A stretch of 64,000 nt of DNA from Spirochaetales bacterium (GTDB lineage Bacteria; Spirochaetota; Spirochaetia; JC444; Marispirochaetaceae). Position 1 is the first letter of the stretch. The number at the start of each line of letters is the position of its first letter. Positions 8,344-16,974 of the stretch are shown piece by piece. A program made the translations under genes and the position numbers. The stretch spans positions 1 through 64,000 of the forward strand of contig JAFGQL010000158.1 of the NCBI GenBank assembly GCA_016935695.1. Direction: 5' to 3'. Under the pieces are notes generated by a model. It was given only the letters and a program-made list of their open reading frames with translations, searched no databases and was not told where the DNA came from.

Positions 8344-9867
8344 ATGAAAGACAGGAAAAACCTTATAAGCCTGATGAAACAACAGCAAATAGACGCGGAT
8401 GAGGCTTTCTCTATTCTTGACGCGTTCAATGAAGGACGTATTGGTAATGAATTGCCTCTGAAGGTTACGGATATCCCGGGTAAGGACTGCATCACCGATA
8501 CCGGTCAGGAGTCATTCATCTTCTCCAAAGATGAGATATCCGCTTTCGAAGACGAATACCGGATACACCTTTCCGCGAAAAAAGAAGCTGACGGCACATT
8601 CTCTCTATCCTCCTCCGCCCTGCGTTCCGCAGGTAACCACCTTGTGCCTTACGTAGCCTTCGGTGTACTGAACGGAGGTTCGGCTACCAGTTATGCGGAT
8701 AGTAAAAAAAACAAGGCATTCAACAAAGGATACTTCGAGTCAAACAGAGCCTTGTTCGAAACCATCGCAGAAACAGTCAGCGGTAAGGCAAAGGGTATTA
8801 CCCCTGCATTCATCAATCCGGACGGCAGCCCCGGGCCATCTTTCCTGGAACTTAAAATCAGGGCGGCTCTCATTCAGCGTGCCGAATATCAAGTCCGAAC
8901 CGGTACTGTGACGGAAAACAACCTTTTCCAAATGACCAGCATAACTAATGATGATGACATCAAAGAAGCCATGTCAAGCTACACTGCCAGTCCCTTTCTT
9001 GCGGATCTGGCCCGTTTCGTCTCTTTCGATATCTCCTCGGTAAAGACGGCATGTCAGCCCCTCATAGCCGCCTATACCCAGGAACCCCGCGGTTCACGGG
9101 AAATATTTATAGGTAAAGACGGATTTCCTCTTCCTCTTCCTGGCGGGCACGGTCAAAATTTCAAGGTATTAAAGAATATTTATGCCGCATTGGAATCAGA
9201 AGGGAAAAAGCTTGCCCAGCTTGGGAATATTGATAATCTGGGTAATATGCCGGATCCCCTTGGCCTGGCACTTACCGCAATTAAGAAACCGGATTCGGCA
9301 TTTGAGTTTTCCTTTAAAACCAGCGTTGATATCAAAGGCGGTATCCTTGTAAAAGACCAGAACGGCCGTCTTAACTGCGGTGATATAGGAGTGGCGGTAT
9401 CAACCGAAGAAGTACAACGAGCCGAAGAATCAGGTAAACCAGTACTCTTCAACTGCGCGACCGGCATCTTCTGCCTTGAGTATCTAAACTCCTCGATCAA
9501 CCGCATCATAGAAACCTTGCCTGTCCGTTTCAGCAATCAGGACAAAGACGCCGGAACTTACAGCCAGGCGGAGCAGGTTACCTGGGAAATTATCGGTCTG
9601 CTTGACAACCCCCTCATTCTCGGCGTTGATAAGTATGAACGGTTTATCGCGGCGAAGATTCTCATGGAATCTTTCCTTGCAAGCGGAATCGGGTTTGAAA
9701 ACATCCCGTTATCGGAGACAGGTTTTCTAGAAGTGGGACATCTGCTTCGGAAAGGACTCAAGGAATTGCTTAAGAGAGTGTACCGCCTGGAACTGCAAGG
9801 CGGTAAATGGGTTCCGGTTCCATTGGAAGGTATTATGAAGGGTATAAAAAAAGGATTATCCGAATAA
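8344..9867 (+). CDS. UDP-sugar pyrophosphorylase family protein (eukaryote-type UDPGP fold)
   Basis: The 507-residue protein has VLNGGSATSY near residue 107, corresponding to the nucleotide-binding LNGGxGT of UDP-glucose and UDP-GlcNAc pyrophosphorylases. It also has LPLPGGHGQNFKVL and GNIDNLGNMPDP, the uridine- and sugar-binding motifs of that family. It should make a UDP-sugar and PPi from UTP and a sugar 1-phosphate; which sugar is not evident. The ATG at 8344 is preceded by TGGAGGA. Its position after glk suggests supply of glucose 6-phosphate and then UDP-glucose. The GG motif is diverged (GGSAT for GGLGT). Confidence 0.8.
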   Translation: MKDRKNLISLMKQQQIDADEAFSILDAFNEGRIGNELPLKVTDIPGKDCITDTGQESFIFSKDEISAFEDEYRIHLSAKKEADGTFSLSSSALRSAGNHLVPYVAFGVLNGGSATSYADSKKNKAFNKGYFESNRALFETIAETVSGKAKGITPAFINPDGSPGPSFLELKIRAALIQRAEYQVRTGTVTENNLFQMTSITNDDDIKEAMSSYTASPFLADLARFVSFDISSVKTACQPLIAAYTQEPRGSREIFIGKDGFPLPLPGGHGQNFKVLKNIYAALESEGKKLAQLGNIDNLGNMPDPLGLALTAIKKPDSAFEFSFKTSVDIKGGILVKDQNGRLNCGDIGVAVSTEEVQRAEESGKPVLFNCATGIFCLEYLNSSINRIIETLPVRFSNQDKDAGTYSQAEQVTWEIIGLLDNPLILGVDKYERFIAAKILMESFLASGIGFENIPLSETGFLEVGHLLRKGLKELLKRVYRLELQGGKWVPVPLEGIMKGIKKGLSE

Positions 9868-9916
9868 GTTCCGCGGTCGCGGCGCCTTAAAACCCGTAAA
9901 GGCCGGATAATCCTTT
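9844..9916 (-). terminator. Terminator for the ferredoxin transcript, antisense to the end of the pyrophosphorylase gene
   Basis: A perfect 13-base inverted repeat (9850-9862 and 9904-9916) is followed on the minus strand by seven T. The left arm overlaps the last codons and stop of the plus-strand gene. The 41-base loop has its own GC-rich hairpin. Confidence 0.7.
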
Positions 9917-9976
9917 CAGCTTCAACTACATATAGTAAAAGCTCTTATCTGACTGATTGCCTGGAAAGTTAGCGCA

Positions 9977-10150
9977 TTACCCTTCGGATATTGCGTCTAC
10001 CGGACATACATCAGCACATGCGCCGCAGCTGGTGCATGCGTCTGCATCAATAACCCGAACATCACCTTTTTCGCTGATGGCCTCTACGGGACATTCCGGT
10101 TCACAGGCGCCGCAGTTTGTGCATTCTTCCGCATTAATAACGTAAGCCAC
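9977..10150 (-). CDS. 2[4Fe-4S] ferredoxin
   Basis: A 57-residue clostridial-type ferredoxin with two complete CxxCxxCxxxCP motifs, [12 protein letters not shown] and [12 protein letters not shown], which bind two 4Fe-4S clusters. It is a low-potential electron carrier in anaerobic metabolism and a candidate partner for the ETF/acyl-CoA dehydrogenase system of this window. The start is a GTG with GGAGG six bases upstream; longer readings add unrelated residues. It is a single-gene unit with its own promoter and terminator. Confidence 0.95.
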   Translation of the reverse strand: MAYVINAEECTNCGACEPECPVEAISEKGDVRVIDADACTSCGACADVCPVDAISEG

Positions 10151-10184
10151 TCGGGACCTCCATATATCGTAAAATGATACATTC

Positions 10185-10213
10185 ACTGTACCGCCTTTTA
10201 CCGATGTATTCAA
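10185..10213 (-). promoter_or_regulatory. Promoter of the ferredoxin gene
   Basis: TTGAAT, 17 bases, TACAGT on the minus strand, ending about 35 bases before the GTG start. Confidence 0.65.
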
Positions 10214-10365
10214 GAGCAAGCACCTGTATGCACATCGCATTGGGATAGACTGTTTTCTTGCCGGTTTTCCGTGTTACCATTACTTTAGTATCTTAAGCAG
10301 TGTTATAACCGTACAGGCTTTTTTACGCGGTTTGCGCATGTCAAGGAAGGAATGATCAATCCATA

Positions 10366-11859
10366 ATGGACTATTCACTGTTTTTTCTTATTCTTCCGGC
10401 ACTTCTAGTGCCCTTTCTCGTAAAAGGTATATTGATACGCATTGTTTTCTATGTCTTGAAAAGAAATAACATGCCCTTTATCCATTCCCTGGTCTATGAA
10501 GGATGGAACGACCAGCATATAGACGCGCTTATGGACCAGATAATAAAATTTGCTTACCGCAGAACAAACCGCATGTTCAATCTTGCCTATACCCTTATCA
10601 ATGACGGCAAACAGGTGTTGTACATGGTACAGCAAAGCCTCTCAAAGAACCCGGGCGCAAAAGATCCTCATATTCTGCGTCTTGATTTCACCCCGGAACG
10701 TCTCATTCAATGCATTCTGCTTTTTCTGAATGATATGTACAGGGAATACGGAAATAAATGGTGGTTCAAAAGGATACTTACCCTTCGCCTGCATTGGTTT
10801 TCCAGGGCCGATTTTGTAAAACGGGCGGTAAAACAGGTATTTTCGGCCCCCCTTCTTAAAACAGCGATGCAGTCCCGTCTCATTGGACCTATCGTCAGAT
10901 TCCTTGTCATCCCGCTGATCGGACCGCCGGTACTTGCTTTTTATCTTGTGCGCAGTTTTGTGATATCCCTGGCATGGGAAGGCTGGGTCCGCTACCTGTA
11001 TTCAATTCTGCTTATCAGATTTGCCTATTATCTTGTTTTTTTATATGTACGCCGTAATTCTCTGATTGAGCACAGACTTTCCATGTTCTCTGACTCAAAG
11101 ATATCCCGTCAGTCCCGACACTTTTCCGATCTCCTTAATCCCAGTCTCTGGAAGGAAAAAAGCGCCCGTTACCCCCAGGCAGTAACTGAGTATCTCAAAT
11201 TCTTATGCGATAATGAATATCCTGTTGACAGAAAGGTTCTTGGTCTCGACGAAAAAGCAGAAGCTTCTTTCAAGGGATTCGGTGCCGCAGTTCAGCGCGG
11301 ACTCAGCCGCATATTCAGTTCAACCAAAACAGCATTTAAAAAACAACTGGATATGCATATAGAACCTGATCATCTGAAACAATTATCCGGGCTTTTTCAT
11401 ACCCTTGGCAATGCATACTATCCTGGCAGAAAACCCCTTTACTGGCTTTCCCTTCATGACGTTATAATTGCTGCCTATACCGGCTCCTTGTATTTCCTTT
11501 CCCGGATATATAAAGCGCCTGTAAGCTCCCCTTTGCTGAAAACATGTACCATTGACGTACTGATAAAGATGAAAGATGTAGCCCAGACCGACCTTATCCA
11601 GTACGCACTCAAAACAGCACGGTTTTCCGGTAAATTGGGCAGCACACTTTACCGCGCCCGTAAAGGATTCACCCTCGTTAAAAGCGGATCTGGAGCCGCA
11701 GGTCTTATTCTATCGTTTACCACCCCGCTTTTGTATCAGCACCTGGAAGACAGCCTCCGTACCTACATGATCCACCGTTTCGGCCGCATACTGCTGCTGC
11801 TCTTTGAAGAGTCAACGAAAACCGGAAAGCATAAATTTCCCTTAGAGTCTGTTTTTTAA
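10366..11859 (+). CDS. Conserved membrane protein of unknown function
   Basis: I do not recognise this 497-residue protein. It starts with a hydrophobic segment (residues 4-32), has a central hydrophobic region of about 60 residues (LIGPIVRFLVIPLIGPPVLAF and onward) and another stretch near 230-240. The soluble parts are rich in Arg and Lys. The ATG follows AAGGAAGGA by about 14 bases. An in-between four-codon frame (ATG at 10352) ends in TAATG, overlapping this start, so reinitiation may be used. A possible promoter TTGCCG-N17-TACTTT lies near 10260-10290. It converges on the TrpR-like gene. Confidence 0.8.
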   Translation: MDYSLFFLILPALLVPFLVKGILIRIVFYVLKRNNMPFIHSLVYEGWNDQHIDALMDQIIKFAYRRTNRMFNLAYTLINDGKQVLYMVQQSLSKNPGAKDPHILRLDFTPERLIQCILLFLNDMYREYGNKWWFKRILTLRLHWFSRADFVKRAVKQVFSAPLLKTAMQSRLIGPIVRFLVIPLIGPPVLAFYLVRSFVISLAWEGWVRYLYSILLIRFAYYLVFLYVRRNSLIEHRLSMFSDSKISRQSRHFSDLLNPSLWKEKSARYPQAVTEYLKFLCDNEYPVDRKVLGLDEKAEASFKGFGAAVQRGLSRIFSSTKTAFKKQLDMHIEPDHLKQLSGLFHTLGNAYYPGRKPLYWLSLHDVIIAAYTGSLYFLSRIYKAPVSSPLLKTCTIDVLIKMKDVAQTDLIQYALKTARFSGKLGSTLYRARKGFTLVKSGSGAAGLILSFTTPLLYQHLEDSLRTYMIHRFGRILLLLFEESTKTGKHKFPLESVF

Positions 11860-11868
11860 GGAGGGCTC

Positions 11869-11905
11869 AAAAAACAGATGATCAACGATGCATCTTGATC
11901 ATCTG
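11869..11905 (-). terminator. Terminator of the TrpR-like gene, overlapping its last codons
   Basis: Perfect 10-base inverted repeat CAGATGATCA / TGATCATCTG with an 11-base loop, followed on the minus strand by six T. The left part of the stem is inside the coding sequence. Confidence 0.85.
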
Positions 11906-12172
11906 AACAAAGGGAGACTTTTCCCTCTTCAATTCTTTGGAACCGCGGGTTATTTTGCACAAACTCAAACCCAGGTTTTTGGCAATGGTACGCTGACTGA
12001 CCCCTTTATCTAAAAGCCTGACCAGCGCCCAGCGTTTTGCGACCTCGTCAATTTCGTATTCCGTTAATATGCTTTTTAAGAAAGAATCCATGAGCTCTTG
12101 ATCGCTCGTGGTTGTGAGGGATGCGACAAGCTCGTTCCAGGCGGTTTCTTTGTCTATCATGTCATGGTCCAT
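11882..12172 (-). CDS. TrpR/YerC-type transcriptional regulator
   Basis: A 96-residue all-helical protein with the Trp-repressor fold. The helix-turn-helix KGVSQRTIAKNLGLSLCKITRGSKEL matches the TrpR/YerC DNA-binding region, in which the second helix ends in ITRGS. The ATG at 12172 is chosen because a strong promoter ends six bases before it; an upstream reading would run through that promoter. There is no ribosome site, so a leaderless message is likely. No tryptophan genes are near, and whether it binds tryptophan cannot be judged. It is the only gene between the small lipoprotein and the membrane protein. Confidence 0.82.
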   Translation of the reverse strand: MDHDMIDKETAWNELVASLTTTSDQELMDSFLKSILTEYEIDEVAKRWALVRLLDKGVSQRTIAKNLGLSLCKITRGSKELKREKSPFVQMIKMHR

Positions 12173-12178
12173 AGAAAC

Positions 12179-12208
12179 AATATACCACCTTAGCAAAAGC
12201 CGGTTCAA
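12179..12208 (-). promoter_or_regulatory. Promoter of the TrpR-like gene
   Basis: TTGAAC, 18 bases, TATATT on the minus strand. The -10 element ends six bases before the ATG at 12172. Confidence 0.75.
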
Positions 12209-12262
12209 GGGAAACAGCAGGCCCGGAAATCAGCATCTATAAAGGAGTTCCTTCAGAAACAC

Positions 12263-12763
12263 TCAGCGGTATATCCGGGTAACCGTAAACCGGGAGAACG
12301 TAAGATTCGGCTCAAATTCGGCGTCTTGATAATCAATAACCAAGGCGAGGTGTATATGGTTGCCCCCGCTTGTCGTGGTTATACGGACATCCCGTGCAGT
12401 TGTAAATCGGATACGGCCTTTAATCCCGGTACACAATGAATGATTCCCCGACAATACCTTCCAGCCGTGTCCGTCTACAAGATCTACTACAAAAACCTTG
12501 ATATCCCCGACATCGGTATCACTTTCCCCTGTTCCTTCGATACGGAGGATATCACCGCTGGATAGGTTTATTCCGGGACCGAGAGGGTATAGAAGCTGGT
12601 AATTCCAAGGCGGATTGTCCGGGATTATCAGCGGCCCTCCATTATGGGAAAAAAGGAGCTCCTCCTGGATCTGCGCCCCTTGTGTAGTCATCAGCATGCC
12701 GCTGCCCGTTGCGCATCCGGACAATACTGCAGCTATAGATAAAAGTACAACGTATCTCCTCAC
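12263..12763 (-). CDS. Small lipoprotein of unknown function
   Basis: A type II signal peptide, MRRYVVLLSIAAVLSGC, ends in the lipobox LSGC, so the mature protein is anchored to a membrane by its N-terminal cysteine. The rest (about 150 residues) looks all-beta: GDILRIEGTGESD, VFVVDLVDGHGWKV and RDVRITTTSGGNHIHLALVIDY. I do not recognise the domain. I use the GTG at 12763 because GGGAGG precedes it by six bases and the signal peptide is then of normal length. It lies 30 bp after the glycoside hydrolase lipoprotein and is probably co-transcribed, so a carbohydrate-binding role is conceivable but unproven. Confidence 0.78.
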   Translation of the reverse strand: MRRYVVLLSIAAVLSGCATGSGMLMTTQGAQIQEELLFSHNGGPLIIPDNPPWNYQLLYPLGPGINLSSGDILRIEGTGESDTDVGDIKVFVVDLVDGHGWKVLSGNHSLCTGIKGRIRFTTARDVRITTTSGGNHIHLALVIDYQDAEFEPNLTFSRFTVTRIYR

Positions 12764-12793
12764 AACGTACCTCCCGAACATGACAGCAACCTG

Positions 12794-15580
12794 TTACCGC
12801 CGGATCTCAACCTCATACCACAATGTTGTGTGGTCAGGGTTAATGGAAAATTCCGCGCCTCCTGTACCATCAGACCGTGTGGGTATCTGTGCCTTCCGGG
12901 CCCCTTTGGGGTCGAGAGCCCATATACTTATTTTTTCGGGAGAACACCCCTTAAACACAAGGACCGCCCTTACCCCTTCTGCTAACGAAGGGGCTTTGCC
13001 GAAGTCATTCTTAAGAGTTATCTGTTCACCCTCTGCCGGAGGAAATTCAATGTTCATATCCGGATAACGGTACCAGATCCTGCCGGTATTATCCTGGGTG
13101 CCAAGGGCTGTTACAAGGAGATGCCCGGACTCACTTAGGCTTTTCCCGTCCAACACAGTGACAGCAATGGCCGCAAACCCGTTCTGAAGGGATTCGACGC
13201 CGTGGAGGGTAAGGGAATCAGTGTTCAGCAACCGTTGCCCTAAAAAGCCGGCGGCAAAAAAAGACCGGGCTGTATCCGCAAGAAGATAGCCTTTCCCGGT
13301 TTCCCGTACGTCCCAGAGAAGCTCTTCCGTATCCGAAACAAACAGTCCATCGGGGCCGGGTACTGAAGGGGCATACTGCTGCGGTTTCGACCGGTCAGGT
13401 CCTCCCTCGTGGTGTGTAACGCCATCCAGTTCCCCTGTGGCCAAGCGCACCTTTCTTAAAAGGCCTGCCTCTGACGGCACGCCCGCCATTGACGCGCTCA
13501 AAAGACTCCACGGGCGGGCGCTCAATGCGTATCGGTACTCCTCTTCCCTGCCGAAGGGCACGACCAGGGTGTCCTTTGCCGGTTGGATGTGAAACTCACG
13601 GAATGCTTTTGCCGCTGTCAGCATGGAGACCATTTTTACGGGATTCTGGTCTATATCAAAATAGTTCGGTATGAATCCTGTTTCCCATTCATCGCCCCTG
13701 TGGGAGTAGGAAAACGGCAGTACCATGTCCCAATCCTGAAGAGAGGCATAGGCAGCAAGAAGGTAAAAGGCTTCCGCCTCATAGGTATTCGGATGGGGAT
13801 GATTGTACTCGGTAACCGCGTGGGGCTTACCCAGAACGCTCCGCAAAGCGAGGTCCGCCACCGTCGACTGAAGGGGCCTGTTCACCATGGCCTTGTTTTC
13901 TATGTACCAGTCTGTTGTGCTCCAGGATTTCCGCGGAAAAACCGGGTGGGTCCAATAGGCGTGGGTATCCACAATATCAAACTGGGCCATCAGGTTCGGG
14001 GTGCTGCACCCCACAATGGTACCGATCAAAAGCGGTTTGACGGCCAGGTCTTCTTTGAGGAATTTTTTCATCTGCAGCCAGTAACGTTCTTCTGTGGATA
14101 ACAGAAACTCGAACCAGTCCTTTCTGGCCGTCTCGTTCCTCAAAGCTGCTTCTGTGGTGGTAAATAAAGGAACACTGGCTTCCCAGGGATTTTCACCGTG
14201 TGTAAGACCGGCAAAACCTCCGCGGACAAATGATACACCGCGAATTTCAACCCAGCCGGTATCAAGACCCATCCCGGAAAAATTCAACCGTGCGTTCGCG
14301 TCTTTGGCATGAACCAGTATGCCGGGGAACCGGAATTCCTTCCATTCCCTGGACAGTCCGATTTCCTTGCGAAAACCAAGACCTTCCCATGGTTCATGGG
14401 CCATTGCGACAGACACTTCTATGTCCCGGTTACCTGAGGCCCTGGCATGAAAATGAAGTGAATAAGGGGCGTCGGTAGTAACAGGAATACCCGGCTGGTT
14501 GAACTGGACATGCCAGCCTTTGGTTCCGGGTTTCTTGATTTCTATACGCGCCGTTGTTCCCGCTGCCCCGGGAACGGCAGAAAAACCGGTGTCAGCAAGA
14601 TCATGTTCCTCGCCATGCCAATGGGAAAGCCCTTCGGAAAAAGAACCGTTTCTTAACAGTTCGACGCCGTCAGACGATGAACTGCTTCCCCATGCCTCTT
14701 TCAGTGCAGAAAGGGTAACGTACCGGGTCTTAAGCCAGTCGTTCCAACGATTCTTCAGATTATTCCGGTAGTACGCCGGCAGCTCGTCAAAAGTTGCGCT
14801 CAAATACTCATGGAGCATTCCGTTCTCGTTGTTTATTTCCACGCAGGCAACGGCCGGTTCCCGGGCGTATGCCGTGCCGGTATAGGGATTCACATGGAGC
14901 AACAGGTCCCTGGCATACTGCTTCTGCAGCTGTAAAATATCATCGTCAAAGAAACCCACCGCTGCCCTTGATTTCCATTCAGAAATGCTGTCCAGATCTT
15001 CATGCAGATCCGTTCCGCCCACGAAAGGCCGGGATACAAGGAGATTCAGATTAATGTAAATACCCTGCCTTTTTAGCTGTGCAATGAAATAATCAAGCCG
15101 GTCGAGTTGCTGCGGGGACAGAACCCTGTCAAAACCCTGTTTCTGCCATATCCCGCCGGGTTCCCTGGTCATGTCCATGTGGTGAAAACGGACCATATTC
15201 ACCCCGAATTTCGCAAGGTGCGCTGCAATCAAAGGAGCATCTTCCTTGCGGGGAAAAGCCGAACCGAAACAGACGTTGGTGCCCCAGAACCGTATCCTGG
15301 CATCCCCTTCCAGCAGATGACCCTCCGGACTGACGGTAATGAATCCTCTTTCACCTGCAGGAACAGGATCCGGGCTCCCCTGATGTATAACCGTATGTTC
15401 TGCATCGTCCCAGGGTATGACAAAGGGAAACATAGGCGCTCCTTCTTCCTGTGTGGTTACGGACGCCCCGGTCGAACAGGAAAACAGGAACACGAAGCCC
15501 GCACATAAGGTGAATGCCGTGGCAATTTTTCCGGCAGCGCCAACACTAGTCAAGCTGGATTCCGAAATAGTCACGGGCAT
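12794..15580 (-). CDS. Lipoprotein glycoside hydrolase, clan GH-A (GH5-like) with an inserted carbohydrate-binding domain
   Basis: A 928-residue exported protein with a lipobox-like FLFSC near residue 35. A TIM-barrel start is recognisable (RFWGTNVCFGSAFP, FGVNMVRFHHMD). VEINNEN near residue 250 would hold the acid/base Glu, and AVTEYNHPHP further on the nucleophile Glu. Between them, residues about 305-450 (LLRNGSFSEGLSHWHG and onward) resemble a CBM4/9-type beta-sandwich. It probably cleaves a polysaccharide at the cell surface. The first 35 bases overlap the end of uxaC, suggesting coupled translation and a role in releasing uronic-acid-containing sugars. No good ribosome site is seen, so the exact start is uncertain. 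Confidence 0.75.
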   Translation of the reverse strand: MPVTISESSLTSVGAAGKIATAFTLCAGFVFLFSCSTGASVTTQEEGAPMFPFVIPWDDAEHTVIHQGSPDPVPAGERGFITVSPEGHLLEGDARIRFWGTNVCFGSAFPRKEDAPLIAAHLAKFGVNMVRFHHMDMTREPGGIWQKQGFDRVLSPQQLDRLDYFIAQLKRQGIYINLNLLVSRPFVGGTDLHEDLDSISEWKSRAAVGFFDDDILQLQKQYARDLLLHVNPYTGTAYAREPAVACVEINNENGMLHEYLSATFDELPAYYRNNLKNRWNDWLKTRYVTLSALKEAWGSSSSSDGVELLRNGSFSEGLSHWHGEEHDLADTGFSAVPGAAGTTARIEIKKPGTKGWHVQFNQPGIPVTTDAPYSLHFHARASGNRDIEVSVAMAHEPWEGLGFRKEIGLSREWKEFRFPGILVHAKDANARLNFSGMGLDTGWVEIRGVSFVRGGFAGLTHGENPWEASVPLFTTTEAALRNETARKDWFEFLLSTEERYWLQMKKFLKEDLAVKPLLIGTIVGCSTPNLMAQFDIVDTHAYWTHPVFPRKSWSTTDWYIENKAMVNRPLQSTVADLALRSVLGKPHAVTEYNHPHPNTYEAEAFYLLAAYASLQDWDMVLPFSYSHRGDEWETGFIPNYFDIDQNPVKMVSMLTAAKAFREFHIQPAKDTLVVPFGREEEYRYALSARPWSLLSASMAGVPSEAGLLRKVRLATGELDGVTHHEGGPDRSKPQQYAPSVPGPDGLFVSDTEELLWDVRETGKGYLLADTARSFFAAGFLGQRLLNTDSLTLHGVESLQNGFAAIAVTVLDGKSLSESGHLLVTALGTQDNTGRIWYRYPDMNIEFPPAEGEQITLKNDFGKAPSLAEGVRAVLVFKGCSPEKISIWALDPKGARKAQIPTRSDGTGGAEFSINPDHTTLWYEVEIRR

Positions 15581-16958
15581 TGTTGAAGGAAATATTCCTG
15601 ACCATTTCTCCCAGGAGGTTCATGTCACGGGGTGCTTCTCCCCTTTCCACCCAGGTTCCGATCATGTTGCAGAGAATACGGCGGAAATACTCATGACGCG
15701 GGTAGGAAAGGAAACTCCTGGAATCGGTGAGCATGCCGATGAACCGGCTTAAAAGCCCCATGTGGGAAAGGGCGGTCATCTGGCGTATCATACCGTCCTT
15801 CTGGTCGTTAAACCACCAGCCTGAACCGAACTGTATTTTCCCTGGAACCGGACCGTCCTGGAAACACCCCGCCAACGTGGCGATCACCTCGTTGTCTCCC
15901 GGGTTCAGCACATACAGGATTGTTTTCGGCAGGGCGCCGTTTGTATTCAGTTCGTCAAGAAACTGTGCAAGAGGCGCCGCCACAGGCCCGTCGGCAATGG
16001 CGTCATACCCTGTATCCGGGCCTATGTGTTTGAGCATTTTCGTGTTGTTGTTGCGCAAAGCACCCATATGAAGCTGCATGGTCCAGCCTTTCCCGGTATG
16101 GAGCTTTCCGAAAAACAGCATCAGGGCCGTCATGAACATGTCGACATCCTGGCGGGTTAACGGCTTTCGGGCAAGGCCTTTCTTAAAAACAGTCTTCAGA
16201 CGGGAAACTGAAGGTTTTTCGAAAAACGGCAGATACATCCCGTGATCGGCGATGCGGCATCCCTGTTCATGAAAATACTCATGGCGTTGAGAGAGGGCTT
16301 CAAGAAGGGTGTCGTAGGAGGTGATGCTGACACCCGATGCCTGACTGAGCTTTTCTATGTAGTCGCACCAGGCCTGCCCGGTGTCTATCGCCAGAGCCTT
16401 GTCCGGCCGGAACGCGGGCAATACCTTGGTGGACAAACCTGATGCCCGTATCTCCTTGTGGGCTGCAAGGTCATCTATCGGATCGTCGGTCGTACAGACA
16501 CCCTTTACATTAAAGTGATTCAACAGTCCGTGAACACGGTAAGCGGGAGTTGCAAGTTTCTCGTTACAATCGTCCCATATTTCCTTTGCAGTGTCACCGT
16601 TGAATACCTTGCCTTTAATACCGAAAGGGTTTTTGAGCTCCATGTGCGTCCAGTGATAGACAGGATTACCAATCGCGTAAGGAATTGTCTGGGCCCATTT
16701 CAGGAATTTTTCCCAGTCACCGGCGTCTCCGGTACAGTATTTTTCGTCTACGCCATTGGTCCTGAGGACGCGCCATTTGTAATGGTCGCCGTTCAGCCAG
16801 ATTTTCGTCATGTTCGCGAACTGGGTATTCCGGGCAATCTCCATCGGAGGAAGGTGACAATGATAGTCAAAAATGGGCATGTCTTTTGCATAGTCGTGAA
16901 ACAAACCGACGGCAGTATCATTTTCTAATAGAAAATCCTCGGACAAAAAATCTTTCAT
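15546..16958 (-). CDS. uxaC: Glucuronate isomerase
   Basis: UxaC interconverts D-glucuronate and D-fructuronate, or D-galacturonate and D-tagaturonate, the first step of hexuronate breakdown. The 470-residue protein matches the family throughout: [56 protein letters not shown] and [23 protein letters not shown]-like sequence near the end. The ATG at 16958 gives the normal family length and has AAGGA ten bases upstream. It follows the phosphofructokinase gene by 16 bp and overlaps the glycoside hydrolase start. Confidence 0.96.
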   Translation of the reverse strand: [470 protein letters not shown]

Positions 16959-16974
16959 GGTGCTGTATTCCTTT

